From: an uncultured Lachnospiraceae bacterium | Lineage (GTDB): Bacteria; Bacillota; Clostridia; Lachnospirales; Lachnospiraceae | DNA: 39,041 nt | Assembly (NCBI GenBank): GCA_910583895.1 | Contig: CAJTYJ010000038.1 | Span: forward strand, 1 to 39,041 | Direction of reading: 5' to 3' | Shown here: positions 15,977 to 25,105 of the stretch, piece after piece | Position numbering within the stretch: position 1 is the first letter of the stretch | Layout of the letters: each line of letters opens with the position of its first letter | The notes under the pieces: model-generated | What the model saw: only the letters and a program-made list of their open reading frames with translations | Database searches by the model: none | What the model was told of the DNA's origin: nothing | Program-made: the position numbers and the translations under genes

Positions 15977-16019
15977 AAGATTATCACAAACGTACTTTGT
16001 GATGATCTTATTCTTTTTT
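15976..16019 (+). terminator. Strong terminator/attenuator hairpin upstream of the ABC genes
   Basis: The arms 15976-15990 and 15996-16010 form a 15-bp stem with a single G-U pair and the loop CGTAC. It is followed directly by TTCTTTTTT (16011-16019). The T-run abuts the ribosome binding site GGAGGT of the next gene. It should stop transcripts from TCS 2, while those starting at the promoter just upstream would lack the full left arm. Confidence 0.8.
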
Positions 16020-16033
16020 GGAGGTAAAACCAT

Positions 16034-16723
16034 ATGGCAATCTTGAAGACAAAAGGGCTTCGGAAATATTACGGAAAGGATGACACCTGCGTAAAAGCGC
16101 TGGACGGAGTGGATTTTTCTGTGGAGGAAGGGGAGTTTGTAGCCATCGTGGGCACTTCCGGGAGCGGAAAGTCCACACTCCTGCACATGATCGGCGGACT
16201 GGACCGCCCCACAGAAGGGACCGTCGCTGTGGCCGGAAAAGACATTTTCTCCCTGAAAGATGATGAGCTGACGGTTTTTCGCAGAAGAAAAATCGGCTTC
16301 ATCTTTCAAAGCTTCAATCTGGTCCCGGTGCTCAGTGTATACGAAAACATCATCCTGCCCATCGAACTGGACGGCAAAAAGATCGACCGGAAGCATATTG
16401 ACCGAATCATAAAGACTCTTGGACTGACCGAAAAAGTCGACAGCCTGCCAAATCAGCTCTCCGGCGGTCAGCAGCAGCGGGTGGCCATCGCCCGGGCGCT
16501 GGCGTCAAAGCCGGCCATCATCCTGGCGGATGAGCCCACCGGCAACCTGGACAGCCGAACCAGCGCAGATGTGCTTGGGCTTTTAAAGGTGACCAGTGAG
16601 AAATTCCATCAGACCATGGTCATGATTACCCACAACGAAGAGATCGCACAGCTGGCCGACCGGATTATCCGGATCGAGGACGGCAGAATCGCAGGAGGCA
16701 GACATGTACAGAGTAAACAATAA
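16034..16723 (+). CDS. ABC transporter ATPase of the MacB/LolD/BceA class
   Basis: The 229 residues make a compact nucleotide-binding protein. Visible motifs are Walker A GTSGSGKST (near 42), Q-loop FIFQSFNLVP, signature LSGGQQQRVAIARAL, Walker B IILADEPTGNLD and H-loop MITHNEE. The sequence around the signature is that of the MacB/LolD/BceA group, whose partners are FtsX-type permeases. GGAGGT stands before the ATG. The permease gene begins 20 bases inside its end. It probably works in peptide resistance or signalling with TCS 2 rather than bulk import. Confidence 0.92.
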   Translation: MAILKTKGLRKYYGKDDTCVKALDGVDFSVEEGEFVAIVGTSGSGKSTLLHMIGGLDRPTEGTVAVAGKDIFSLKDDELTVFRRRKIGFIFQSFNLVPVLSVYENIILPIELDGKKIDRKHIDRIIKTLGLTEKVDSLPNQLSGGQQQRVAIARALASKPAIILADEPTGNLDSRTSADVLGLLKVTSEKFHQTMVMITHNEEIAQLADRIIRIEDGRIAGGRHVQSKQ

Positions 16724-19250
16724 AAGCGCGATCAGGCGCCTGGCAGACCGAAGCTTTCAAGCTTCCAGATCCAGAAATATTATCGCCGTGCTGGCCATCG
16801 CACTGACAGCCCTTCTCTTTACAGCACTTTTTACATCTGGCAGCGGACTGATCGAAAATATTCAGAGACAGACCATGCGTCAGGCGGGCGGTGACGGCAT
16901 GGCAATCCTCAAATATGTGACGGATGAGCAGTATGAAGAGATGAGGGATCACCGCCTCATCAAAGAGATCAGCTACAACCGGATTTTGAGCAGCAGCGTG
17001 GACAATGAAGAACTGTTAAAGCGCCGCGGCGAACTCTACTATATGGATGAGACCGGGATCCGGCTTGGTTTCTGCGAACCGACAGAAGGCTCTGTCCCCA
17101 AGGCAGAAAATGATCTGATGATGGATACAAAGACAGCAAAACTTCTGGGCGTAGATCTGAAAGTGGGCACACCGGTGACCCTTGCGCTTACTGTACACGG
17201 CCGGAAAGTGTCCAGAGATTTTCGTCTCTGCGGCTGGTGGGAGGCAGATCCCATCTTCAACGTATCCATCCTGGTGACAAGCCGGGCCTATGTGGACGCT
17301 CATATAGAAGAACTCTACAACAGCTACAAAGAAGACTTTGATCTGACCGGTGCGATCAACTGCTACATGATGTTTGAAAATTCCAGAGGGCTGGAACAAA
17401 AACTGGAACAGGTGATCACCGAGAGCGGCTATCGTCTGGAAGAGACCCATCCAGATTTCATTGATCACAATGTAAACTGGTCCTATCTGTCCGCCAATGT
17501 AAGTGCAGACCCGAAGACTATCGCAGCGGTGGCAGCAGTACTTCTTCTGATCATGCTGGCCGGTTATCTGATCATCTACAATATCTTTCAGATTTCTGTG
17601 ATCCGGGACATCCGCTTCTATGGTCTTTTGAAGACGATCGGAACCACCGGAAAACAGATCCGGGCCATCATTCGAAGACAGGCACTTTTTCTGTCCTGTA
17701 TGGGAGTCCCTCTCGGTCTTGGCCTTGGATGGCTCACCGGATGTGCACTGGTTCCTCTCATGATGAAACAGACGTTTGGCGGAACGATGGATGTGCAGAT
17801 CAAAGCCGATCCCAAGATTTTTGCAGGCAGTATCCTGTTCGCACTGCTGACGGTCTTTATCAGCACAGCCAGACCCGGACGGATCGCAGCAAAAGTATCT
17901 CCGGTGGAAGCAGTCCGGTATACGGACAACGACGGAGCGATAAAAAAAGGAAAGCGCCGTTTTGGAAGCAGAGCAAAAATGGCAGGCATGGCGGCGGCCA
18001 ATCTGGGACGGAACCGGAAACGCACGATCCTTGTGATCATTTCCATGTCATTAAGTCTGGTTCTGTTCAACACCCTCTATACCTTCAGCATCAGTTTTGA
18101 CATGGATAAATATTTATCAAAGTTCGTGGACACGGATTTTCTGGCCGGTCATGCAGATTATTTTAACTATCAATATGCCGGCCCGGACAATTCCATGTCC
18201 GAGAGTATGATCGAAGCCATCCGGCAGGAACCAGGATTTGCAGAAGGAGGAAGACTGTATGCCAATATCCGGGGTACCGAATGTTTTGAGACCATACTGC
18301 CGGACGGCCTGACCGATCTTCAGCCCCCGGACTCGGACATAAGCCGCATGGGATGTGCCGTCTACGGCCTGGAAGACCTTCCTTTATCCCGTCTGGATGT
18401 GGTGGAAGGTGAGATTGACCTGGAAAAATTAAGATCCGGCCGCTATATCCTGGAAGGTGTCATGGAGGATGACAACGGAAATATTTTATGGAATACTTCT
18501 CACTTCCAGATTGGAGACAAAGTGACCCTTGTGAACTACCGGGGAACCTCTGAAAACCGACTGGAAAATGAACGGATGGAATGGGAAATGGAAGTCATGG
18601 CAAAGGTGCGGATGAAACACTATACCAATACCTCTATGATCGGCTGGGACTTTTCCTGGTATCTTCCGGCCGAGGTCTATAAAGAGATGGTGGCGCAGCC
18701 GGGGATCATGAGCTATGCCTTCAATGTCCAGGACGGCCAGGAAAAAGACATGGAAACTTTCCTTCTGAATTACACCGAACATGTGGAGCCGGTCATGAAC
18801 TACAGCTCCAAATCCACCAGAGAATCCGAGTTTGAGAGCATGCAAAATATGGTGCTCCTGGTGGGCGGTGCTTTAAGTCTTGTGATTGGCATGATCGGAG
18901 TACTGAATTTTATCAACTCCATGATGACCAGTATTCTCACAAGACGCCGGGAATTCGCCATGCTCCAGTCCATCGGCATGACGAGAAAGCAGCTTCTGCA
19001 GATGCTGATGATCGAGGGCACCTGGTACGCCGTCGCCGCCGGCCTTTTATCCCTTCTGCTCTGTGTGCTTTTGTCTCTTCTGGCAGTCCAGAATCTGTGC
19101 AGAGGCATCTGGTTCCTCAGCTATCATTTTACGCTGCTGCCGCTTTTGCTAAGCGAACTGCTTTTGCTGACCACGGGCCTTTTGCTTCCGGCACTGATGT
19201 TTCTGTCCGTTGAAAAACAAAGTGTTGTGGAACGGCTTCGACAGGAATAA
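16704..19250 (+). CDS. FtsX/MacB-like ABC permease (848 residues, duplicated architecture)
   Basis: The protein has two similar halves. A first span (about 28-50) is followed by a large external domain to about 265 and three spans (about 275-400) forming the first FtsX domain. The pattern repeats with a span near 443-465, a second external domain (about 470-710) and three final spans. The hallmark FtsX segments are RDIRFYGLLKTIGTTGKQIR in half one and RREFAMLQSIGMTRKQ in half two. This 4+4 layout differs from the 10-span BceB permeases and is closer to the clostridial two-FtsX group. It pairs with the ATPase before it. Its C-terminus is clearly related to the partial permease at the right edge of the window. 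Confidence 0.9.
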   Translation: MYRVNNKSAIRRLADRSFQASRSRNIIAVLAIALTALLFTALFTSGSGLIENIQRQTMRQAGGDGMAILKYVTDEQYEEMRDHRLIKEISYNRILSSSVDNEELLKRRGELYYMDETGIRLGFCEPTEGSVPKAENDLMMDTKTAKLLGVDLKVGTPVTLALTVHGRKVSRDFRLCGWWEADPIFNVSILVTSRAYVDAHIEELYNSYKEDFDLTGAINCYMMFENSRGLEQKLEQVITESGYRLEETHPDFIDHNVNWSYLSANVSADPKTIAAVAAVLLLIMLAGYLIIYNIFQISVIRDIRFYGLLKTIGTTGKQIRAIIRRQALFLSCMGVPLGLGLGWLTGCALVPLMMKQTFGGTMDVQIKADPKIFAGSILFALLTVFISTARPGRIAAKVSPVEAVRYTDNDGAIKKGKRRFGSRAKMAGMAAANLGRNRKRTILVIISMSLSLVLFNTLYTFSISFDMDKYLSKFVDTDFLAGHADYFNYQYAGPDNSMSESMIEAIRQEPGFAEGGRLYANIRGTECFETILPDGLTDLQPPDSDISRMGCAVYGLEDLPLSRLDVVEGEIDLEKLRSGRYILEGVMEDDNGNILWNTSHFQIGDKVTLVNYRGTSENRLENERMEWEMEVMAKVRMKHYTNTSMIGWDFSWYLPAEVYKEMVAQPGIMSYAFNVQDGQEKDMETFLLNYTEHVEPVMNYSSKSTRESEFESMQNMVLLVGGALSLVIGMIGVLNFINSMMTSILTRRREFAMLQSIGMTRKQLLQMLMIEGTWYAVAAGLLSLLLCVLLSLLAVQNLCRGIWFLSYHFTLLPLLLSELLLLTTGLLLPALMFLSVEKQSVVERLRQE

Positions 19251-19269
19251 AGCTGCATGGCCAAATTTT

Positions 19270-21057
19270 CTATTCTTTGTACCGCACGACTGCCCGGTCC
19301 TCAAGCTCTTCGGTAGAGTGGACGATCAGTTCCGTCTCCTGGTCAATCACGCCTTCTTCAATGGCTGCATAGCTGTCATTTTGATCCAGCACTCTCACAA
19401 ACACCTGTTCTGCTGCAAGTTCCGTTCCCAGAATGCCCTGGCGCTCGCTTAGGATATATACGAAACTCCTCTGGTTGGCATCCTTATGCAGGGCACTCAG
19501 CGGAATGCAGCAGGAGAAGATCTCCGACTGAGCCTCCACCCGAAAGCTTCCGCTCTCCCCGATCGTCCCTGTCCCATCCGGAAGGAAAACCCGGGCGTCA
19601 TAGAGTTCTGGATTGCTCTCATTCTCCGCCACATAATCCACCTTCAGCTCCTTTGCAGAACCGCCGCCAAGCGTCAGTCTGACCGTGTCTCCCTGATTCA
19701 CATACTTTTTCTGTTCCTTCGTCAGCGATACCTGAAACTGCATGGGGCTTGACAGGTCTGCATAGACAACCGCCGCACCGTCTCCCACCCGTTCCCCCGG
19801 GCTGACCTGAATCCCTGTGACGATGCCCTCTGCCTCCGGATATATCTGCCCGGAAGCCTCCCGCACCCCCTGATAGGCGGCCAGCTTGGCCTGGAGAACC
19901 GAAAGTTCCAGGCGGCTTACTTCCAGACTGCTGTCCGCATCCGGTGCCCTTTTGGTATCCTCCACTTTTCGCCCGGCGTCCAGAAGCGAATCCGAGCCGG
20001 ACCGCTCTGCATCTTCCAGGGCTCTTCTGGCCGCGTCCACCTCTTGTTCCAGCGTATCTTTTTGGTCTTCCCAGGCGGATTTTTTGGCATCTTCTTCTCC
20101 AAAATCCGGCTTTTTTACCGGATCTTTCGTATGCGCTTCATAAGCTTCCTGCGCGGCTGCCAGCTTCTTCTTTGCCTCTTCCATCTGCGCTCTGGCCTCT
20201 GCAAGCTCCGGGGATTCCTGCTGTGTGTCCTCTTTTTCCGCCTCCGGGATCTCTTCTTCGGCCTCCGGGGGCTCTCCTTCGGCCTTCGGGGACTCTCCTT
20301 CGGCCTTCGGGGACTCTCCTTCGGCCTTCGGGGACTCTTCTTCGGCCTCCGGGGGCTCTTCTTCGGCCTCTGGCAAAACCACAGCCGCCTCTAGTTCCTG
20401 AACCCTTGCCTGCGCTTCTTCCTCTTCCTTTTTCGCTGTCTCCAGCGCCTGCAAAAGCTCTCCCTCTTTTTTCACCCAGGCCTCATAGACCTCCTGCTGC
20501 GCCCGGCGCTCCTCTTTGGAGGTCGTCCTGACCGGATGGTCCTCATGGCTGTCGTAGGCTGCCTCCGCGTTCTCCAGATCCTCTCTTGCCCGCGCAGAAG
20601 CCTCATCCGCTTTCTCCTGGGCTCTGGCATAGTCTTCCTGCGCCCGGGTGTTCTCTGTCTGCTGCTCCTGGGCATCCAGGCTTTTATTCTGTTCCATGGC
20701 GGCGATCTGAAGCTGAAGTTTTTTGATCTCCAGCTCCGTTTCCTGTATCTTTTCCTTCAAATCCTCCATGTCCAGATCAAAAAGCAGTGTCTCTTCTGTC
20801 ACCCGGTCCCCCACATGGGTATAGACCGTCCGCACCCGTAAGCCGGACAGCGCAGTCACCGCACACTCCCTTCCCTGATGCACGATCCCGTCCGCCGTCA
20901 CCGTATGGTTCAAAGCCATCCTTCCCGGTGTCTTCACCGTCACCTGGGGAAGTTTCGACGCATAGACTGCTCTGGATATCAGCGTACACCCAAACATCAA
21001 GACAAGGAAGATGCCAAATGCGATCAAAATCCGCTTCTGTTTTTTCCACAATTCCAT
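19270..21057 (-). CDS. Membrane-fusion (HlyD/YknX-type) protein with repeat-containing coiled coil
   Basis: One N-terminal span (about 11-31) is followed by a short beta segment and a lipoyl-like half-motif (GLRVRTVYTHVGDRVTEETLLFDLD, about 72-96). Coiled coil of roughly 280 residues runs from about 97 to 385. Then comes the second lipoyl half (AEGIVTGIQVSPGERVGDGAAVVYAD) and beta-barrel domains to residue 595. This is the order of periplasmic/extracytoplasmic adaptors of tripartite or MacB-like exporters. Residues 228-276 are seven 7-residue repeats rich in Pro, Glu and Ala. The gene follows the MalG-like permease by six bases, and its ribosome binding site overlaps that gene's stop, so it belongs to the operon. 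It also faces the MacB-like permease end-to-end, its most natural partner. Confidence 0.85.
   Translation of the reverse strand: MELWKKQKRILIAFGIFLVLMFGCTLISRAVYASKLPQVTVKTPGRMALNHTVTADGIVHQGRECAVTALSGLRVRTVYTHVGDRVTEETLLFDLDMEDLKEKIQETELEIKKLQLQIAAMEQNKSLDAQEQQTENTRAQEDYARAQEKADEASARAREDLENAEAAYDSHEDHPVRTTSKEERRAQQEVYEAWVKKEGELLQALETAKKEEEEAQARVQELEAAVVLPEAEEEPPEAEEESPKAEGESPKAEGESPKAEGEPPEAEEEIPEAEKEDTQQESPELAEARAQMEEAKKKLAAAQEAYEAHTKDPVKKPDFGEEDAKKSAWEDQKDTLEQEVDAARRALEDAERSGSDSLLDAGRKVEDTKRAPDADSSLEVSRLELSVLQAKLAAYQGVREASGQIYPEAEGIVTGIQVSPGERVGDGAAVVYADLSSPMQFQVSLTKEQKKYVNQGDTVRLTLGGGSAKELKVDYVAENESNPELYDARVFLPDGTGTIGESGSFRVEAQSEIFSCCIPLSALHKDANQRSFVYILSERQGILGTELAAEQVFVRVLDQNDSYAAIEEGVIDQETELIVHSTEELEDRAVVRYKE
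20230..20376 (-). repeat. Seven tandem 21-bp repeats within the membrane-fusion gene
   Basis: The 147 bases encode seven 7-residue units, in order LPEAEEE, PPEAEEE, SPKAEGE (three times), PPEAEEE, IPEAEKE. The three central copies are almost identical at DNA level, which points to recent slippage. The unit keeps the reading frame, so copy-number change would only lengthen or shorten the coiled-coil arm. Confidence 0.92.
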
Positions 21058-21063
21058 CTCTTT

Positions 21064-21915
21064 TTACTCCTTTAACGCCGAAGCCGCAATGCCCCGCTCC
21101 AAATATTCTCTTCCCCATAAGAAGACAAAGATCGCCGGGATCAGCGTAATCACCGATGCCACGAAAGAATACCCGGCCTGGTCCAGGCTGATCTCCGGCA
21201 GATACAAAGACAGCGGCCACAGTGCCTGATCTTTCAAAAATGCCAGGGGCTGTTCAATCAGGCTCCAGTATTCCAGAAATCCAAGCACCACTGCAGAGAG
21301 AATCCCCCCGGAGGCCAGTGGAAGTCCGATGGTTGTAAAGATCATCCACTCTCCTGCCCCGTCGATACGGGCTGCCTCGATCAGGCCTCTGGGCAGATTG
21401 CAAAATCCCCTGTATATCAGAAATACCGGATAAGTCGAAAATACCGCCGGCAGGATAACTGCTTTATGGGTGTTCATAAGTGACAGTCCGTCCAGAACCA
21501 GATAGTTGGACAGCATGGTCACCTGAAAAGGCATGAGCATCAGCACCACATACAGGGTGAACAAAAGCTTCCGGCAGGAAAAGGGATACACTGCAAAAGC
21601 CCAGGCCGCCGGAACTGCAAAAAAGAACTGTCCCAGAAGGATACACCCGGTGATCTTCATGGAATTCCAGAAGACCACAAAAAACTGCGGCGTCTGAAAG
21701 AGGATTTTCCCGTAATGGGAAAAGGTTGGATAGGCGGGCCAGAAATTCCAGGTGATCAGCTGCTCCTGATCTGCCATCAGCGGCAGCAGACTCTCCTGCA
21801 GTTCATAACGGCTTAAGAGCGAACCGCTTAGAAGAAACAGAACCGGCACGCAGAATGCCGCACCCAGCAAAAGAAGAAAGCACTTAACCAAAGCTTTTGG
21901 CAAGATCTTTTTCAA
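21064..21915 (-). CDS. Carbohydrate-type ABC permease, MalG-like
   Basis: This 283-residue permease has six predicted spans and the EAA loop EAARIDGAGEWMIFTTIGLPLA, where the importer ATPase docks. It belongs to the MalG/UgpE group (CUT1). The only in-frame start that fits is TTG at 21915 (MKKILPK), with GGGAGGG seven bases upstream; a nearby ATG at 21922 is in another frame. The ribosome binding site overlaps the stop of the MalF-like gene. No ATP-binding subunit is encoded in the locus. Many Firmicutes CUT1 importers share a distant MsmX-type ATPase, which is probably the case here. Confidence 0.88.
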   Translation of the reverse strand: MKKILPKALVKCFLLLLGAAFCVPVLFLLSGSLLSRYELQESLLPLMADQEQLITWNFWPAYPTFSHYGKILFQTPQFFVVFWNSMKITGCILLGQFFFAVPAAWAFAVYPFSCRKLLFTLYVVLMLMPFQVTMLSNYLVLDGLSLMNTHKAVILPAVFSTYPVFLIYRGFCNLPRGLIEAARIDGAGEWMIFTTIGLPLASGGILSAVVLGFLEYWSLIEQPLAFLKDQALWPLSLYLPEISLDQAGYSFVASVITLIPAIFVFLWGREYLERGIAASALKE

Positions 21916-21918
21916 AAT

Positions 21919-22806
21919 TCATCCCTCCCTGTCTGCATCCTGATCCCACAGTTTCTGCAGAAGCAGGATCGTTCCAAAAAGCACCATGCCTACCAGGACC
22001 GCAGAGGCAGCCATTTTATCCAGTTCCAGATTCACAAACCAGTTGTTGAAAAGATGCTGCAGCAGATACATGCTCTCGTGGGGATAGGCCCCCGCCACCA
22101 GATAAGCCTCCCGGAACACCTTGAAAGAGTTTAAAAAGGACAGCACGGTGATCGTATACAAAGACCCTTTCAGGTTCGGAAAGATCACCCGCCAGAAACA
22201 CTGCCGTTCCGTGGCGCCGTCCACCCTTGCAGCCTCGCTTAGATCTGCCGATATGGAGAAAATACCAGCCAGCCAAAGGACCATGGTATAACCCAGATTT
22301 TTCCAGATATAACTGAACACCAGCACCCAGAAGGCCGCATCCGTTCCCATAAAATCATAGCACTGTCCTTCTGCCAGCATCCCAAGTTCTGTAAGCCATC
22401 CGTTTAAGAAGCCCTGCCTGGAAAAAAACATTTTCCAGATCAGGACCACCGTCGCCGCCGGCATGGCCAGCGGGAGCAAAAACAAAGACTTGATCAACTG
22501 TATCTCTTTCAGCCGGCTAAGCTGCACGGATAAAAAGAGACCTAGGCCGATCAGAAGCGGCAGGCAGACAAAGGTAAAGCGCAGCGTATTCTTCACCGCC
22601 AGCAAAAATGCCTGATTGGCAAAGACAATCTCATAATTGCGAAATCCTGTCCACTCCTGCGTCACGGCGGTCAAAAAAGACCGCCGCACCACATCCAGAA
22701 AAGGAAGCAGCACAAATACCGTAACCCCAAGAAGACTCGGCAGCAAAAACCAGATCCAGGCGTGTCTACTCTGCCAGATAGATTGACGCCTTTTTAACAA
22801 TCTCAC
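21919..22806 (-). CDS. Carbohydrate-type ABC permease, MalF-like
   Basis: The 295 residues include six predicted spans and the EAA loop EAARVDGATERQCFWRVIFPNL, characteristic of MalF/UgpA permeases of CUT1 importers. I place the start at GTG 22806, which gives MRLLKRRQSIWQSRHAW, with AGAAGG five bases upstream. A longer reading to 22884 would overlap far into the solute-binding gene and adds non-homologous residues. Even so, the two genes overlap by 41 bases. It works as a heterodimer with the MalG-like protein and receives ligand from one or both solute-binding proteins upstream. Confidence 0.85.
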   Translation of the reverse strand: MRLLKRRQSIWQSRHAWIWFLLPSLLGVTVFVLLPFLDVVRRSFLTAVTQEWTGFRNYEIVFANQAFLLAVKNTLRFTFVCLPLLIGLGLFLSVQLSRLKEIQLIKSLFLLPLAMPAATVVLIWKMFFSRQGFLNGWLTELGMLAEGQCYDFMGTDAAFWVLVFSYIWKNLGYTMVLWLAGIFSISADLSEAARVDGATERQCFWRVIFPNLKGSLYTITVLSFLNSFKVFREAYLVAGAYPHESMYLLQHLFNNWFVNLELDKMAASAVLVGMVLFGTILLLQKLWDQDADREG

Positions 22807-25090
22807 TGGTCCCTTCTTCCACACTGATCTCACCCTCCAGCACCGAAACTCCGGTCTCATACACCAGACTGCACAGATAGTCATCCGCCAAAACCGGTGT
22901 TTTCAAGCTCTCCACACAGTCGGTAAACTTCTGCCGCTCCATCTCATTGGGCCAGTACAAACGAAGTTCCTGTTCGCTCCCGTCAGGATGCTGCAATATC
23001 ATACTGCCGTTATCGCCGTCTTCCTCAAAGACTTCGAAGTGCTCTTCATAAGCGGTCCGGTTCACCGGATAGCCTTCATAGATATTTTTCTGCGTGTCCG
23101 ACGCAAACATGCTCTGTACAAAATCTTCTGCATCCCCCGGATGAGCCGCCCGCGAGCTGATCCCTACCAGAGCCACCGGCAAAAAGCCGTCCGTTACCTG
23201 CCCCGGTAAATTCCGGTAGTCAAGGTTTTCATCCGTCCGAAGCACAGATGTCACACAGTCCAGGCAGATCTGAATCCCCTCCACATATCCGCCGGCCATC
23301 TCTGCATATCCCCGTGGGATCTGAAGTACGCTGCTGCAGACTTCCATCTGATCTGCAAGAGGATCCACGCCGTAGGCCGCCATCTCCTCCATCTCTTCCT
23401 TCCGTGTTTCCATCTGCGCCGGCACTGCGCCTTCTAGCTCCGCTTCATAGATCCGTTTGGAAAGTTCCAGAAAGTTAAAGACGGCCTCCTGATCCAGCTG
23501 TCCCTCTTCCTTCTGCCACGTCGAAGCAGACACCATCCCAAAAAGCCGAAGGAATGCTTCCGGATCCTGGATCCCAAAGATCCCTCCCTGGGGATATTCT
23601 GCCCTGCGGTTCTCCATCTTTGCTGCGATGCTCTCCAGATCATTCATCCCGGCAATCTGCTCCCGGTCACCAACCAAAAGGGGCACCCGGATACACATGG
23701 GCATGGTATAGACCGCACCGTCCTCATCCGTAAAACTATCCACCACGTTGGCAAACAGCGCTTCCTCTTCCGGCAGCCCTTCCAGGATTGGCCGAATATC
23801 CTTCAGCATCCCTTTCTCCATATAGGTTTCTGCAGGAAGACCGTCCAAAAGCAGTATATCCGGCCCCTCTCCCGCCAGCACCTGGGTATTCAGCCTTTTG
23901 ACAGCATCCTCTCTGGTCATGCCGCCCCCGGCTTCCAGTCCCACCTCATACCGGATGTAGAGATCCGGGTGTTCTTTTTTGTAACTGGACACTGCCTGAC
24001 GCACACTTTGGTTTTCTTCCAGACTGTAGATCCGAAGCTCTCTGTCCGGCATGGAAGGAACCGACGCATCATAGCAGTAGCGCACCAGTCCCTCTGACGG
24101 GGAAAAGGCCACCAGGAACTCCTGATCCTCCAGCACTTTGATCCGGTAGATCGAAGCAAAGGAGTCTCCCAGTGTACTTAAGGCCCCGTCGATGATCTGC
24201 TCCATCATGCTGCCCCAGAGCACATGGCGGTACATCCCGTCCCCACTGGCTATATAGATCACATTTTCTTCCAGACCGCCGGCCACTGCCAGCGGAAAAC
24301 CGCCGCTCGTATAGGAAACCGTGCCGTCCAAAAGCACCTGGCGGATATAGGCGTCCACCGTCTCATCCTGGGAACGCAGAACATTTGTTCGAAGATCATA
24401 CAGGTACAGCCGGTCATAACCCACCGCCATCAAAATTTCCTGGCAAAAATCCAGGTAACCTACCGCCCGTCCCGCCGAAAACAATTCTTTCAGCGACATG
24501 TTTTTTAGGTCAACCTCGTACACCTTCCCCTGCATATCTCCCGCAAACAGCCGTCCATCCTCCTTAAACACAAAGGATTTTATACAGCTTCCGTCATCCT
24601 GAGAAAAGCCAAAGTCCACAACTTTCACAGTCCCATCCGGAAATCCAAATACACAATAGTTGCCTTCCCACGTTTCCGGCAGTTCCGTCCCAAAAGCCGC
24701 CCGGGCAGCTTCGGGCATCCCGCCCGAACAGGAAGCCGCCACGGTTCCGTCCGGACCCACGACTGCTGCCAGACAGTACACCCCTTCGAGCATGGGGAAC
24801 CAGTCTGTCTCCTCCTTTACCCAGGTCTGTCCCTCATCGGCGGAACGGTACAATCCTTCTCCAAAACTGACGAGTGCAAGGCTTTCGTCGGAAAGCCAGC
24901 ACATCCCGCCGTTTCGGTTGATCTCTTCTGGCAGCTCATAGAAAGTCTCCATATACCTGCCCATGGATGCGCTGCCAGAATCTGTTCTTTCAGGTCCCGA
25001 CCCGGAGGACTGCAGACGTCCTGCACATCCGGTCAGAAACACCATCACCCCACAGAAAAAAGCACCTGCTCTTAACCATTTGCCTTTCAT
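22766..25090 (-). CDS. Lipoprotein fusing a beta-propeller-like sensor to a solute-binding domain (copy 2)
   Basis: The lipobox FLTGC (Cys22) anchors this 774-residue protein outside the membrane. Residues 43-345 look like a beta-propeller: they contain a sialidase-type Asp box SADEGQTW (83-90) and repeated short strand units such as GLVRYCY. From about 351 an extracellular solute-binding protein of the family-1/MalE type begins (IYSLEENQSVRQAVSSYKKEHP, then GEGPDILLLDGLP) and runs to the end. The usual MalE-like protein is about 420 residues, so the N-terminal 300 residues are an addition. It is a close relative of the gene just upstream, 15 bases away. The ligand is unknown. Confidence 0.85.
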   Translation of the reverse strand: MKGKWLRAGAFFCGVMVFLTGCAGRLQSSGSGPERTDSGSASMGRYMETFYELPEEINRNGGMCWLSDESLALVSFGEGLYRSADEGQTWVKEETDWFPMLEGVYCLAAVVGPDGTVAASCSGGMPEAARAAFGTELPETWEGNYCVFGFPDGTVKVVDFGFSQDDGSCIKSFVFKEDGRLFAGDMQGKVYEVDLKNMSLKELFSAGRAVGYLDFCQEILMAVGYDRLYLYDLRTNVLRSQDETVDAYIRQVLLDGTVSYTSGGFPLAVAGGLEENVIYIASGDGMYRHVLWGSMMEQIIDGALSTLGDSFASIYRIKVLEDQEFLVAFSPSEGLVRYCYDASVPSMPDRELRIYSLEENQSVRQAVSSYKKEHPDLYIRYEVGLEAGGGMTREDAVKRLNTQVLAGEGPDILLLDGLPAETYMEKGMLKDIRPILEGLPEEEALFANVVDSFTDEDGAVYTMPMCIRVPLLVGDREQIAGMNDLESIAAKMENRRAEYPQGGIFGIQDPEAFLRLFGMVSASTWQKEEGQLDQEAVFNFLELSKRIYEAELEGAVPAQMETRKEEMEEMAAYGVDPLADQMEVCSSVLQIPRGYAEMAGGYVEGIQICLDCVTSVLRTDENLDYRNLPGQVTDGFLPVALVGISSRAAHPGDAEDFVQSMFASDTQKNIYEGYPVNRTAYEEHFEVFEEDGDNGSMILQHPDGSEQELRLYWPNEMERQKFTDCVESLKTPVLADDYLCSLVYETGVSVLEGEISVEEGTSEIVKKASIYLAE

Positions 25091-25105
25091 TCCTCCACTC
25101 CTTTT

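Noticed and set aside
20230..20376. Possible CRISPR array
   Set aside because: The units are contiguous 21-bp copies with no spacers, and they keep the reading frame of a coding sequence.
19944..20531. Plus-strand 195-codon frame opposite the membrane-fusion gene, with proline/leucine repeats
   Set aside because: The repeats are merely the reverse complement of the 21-bp minisatellite. There is no ribosome binding site, and the opposite strand encodes a well-formed adaptor.
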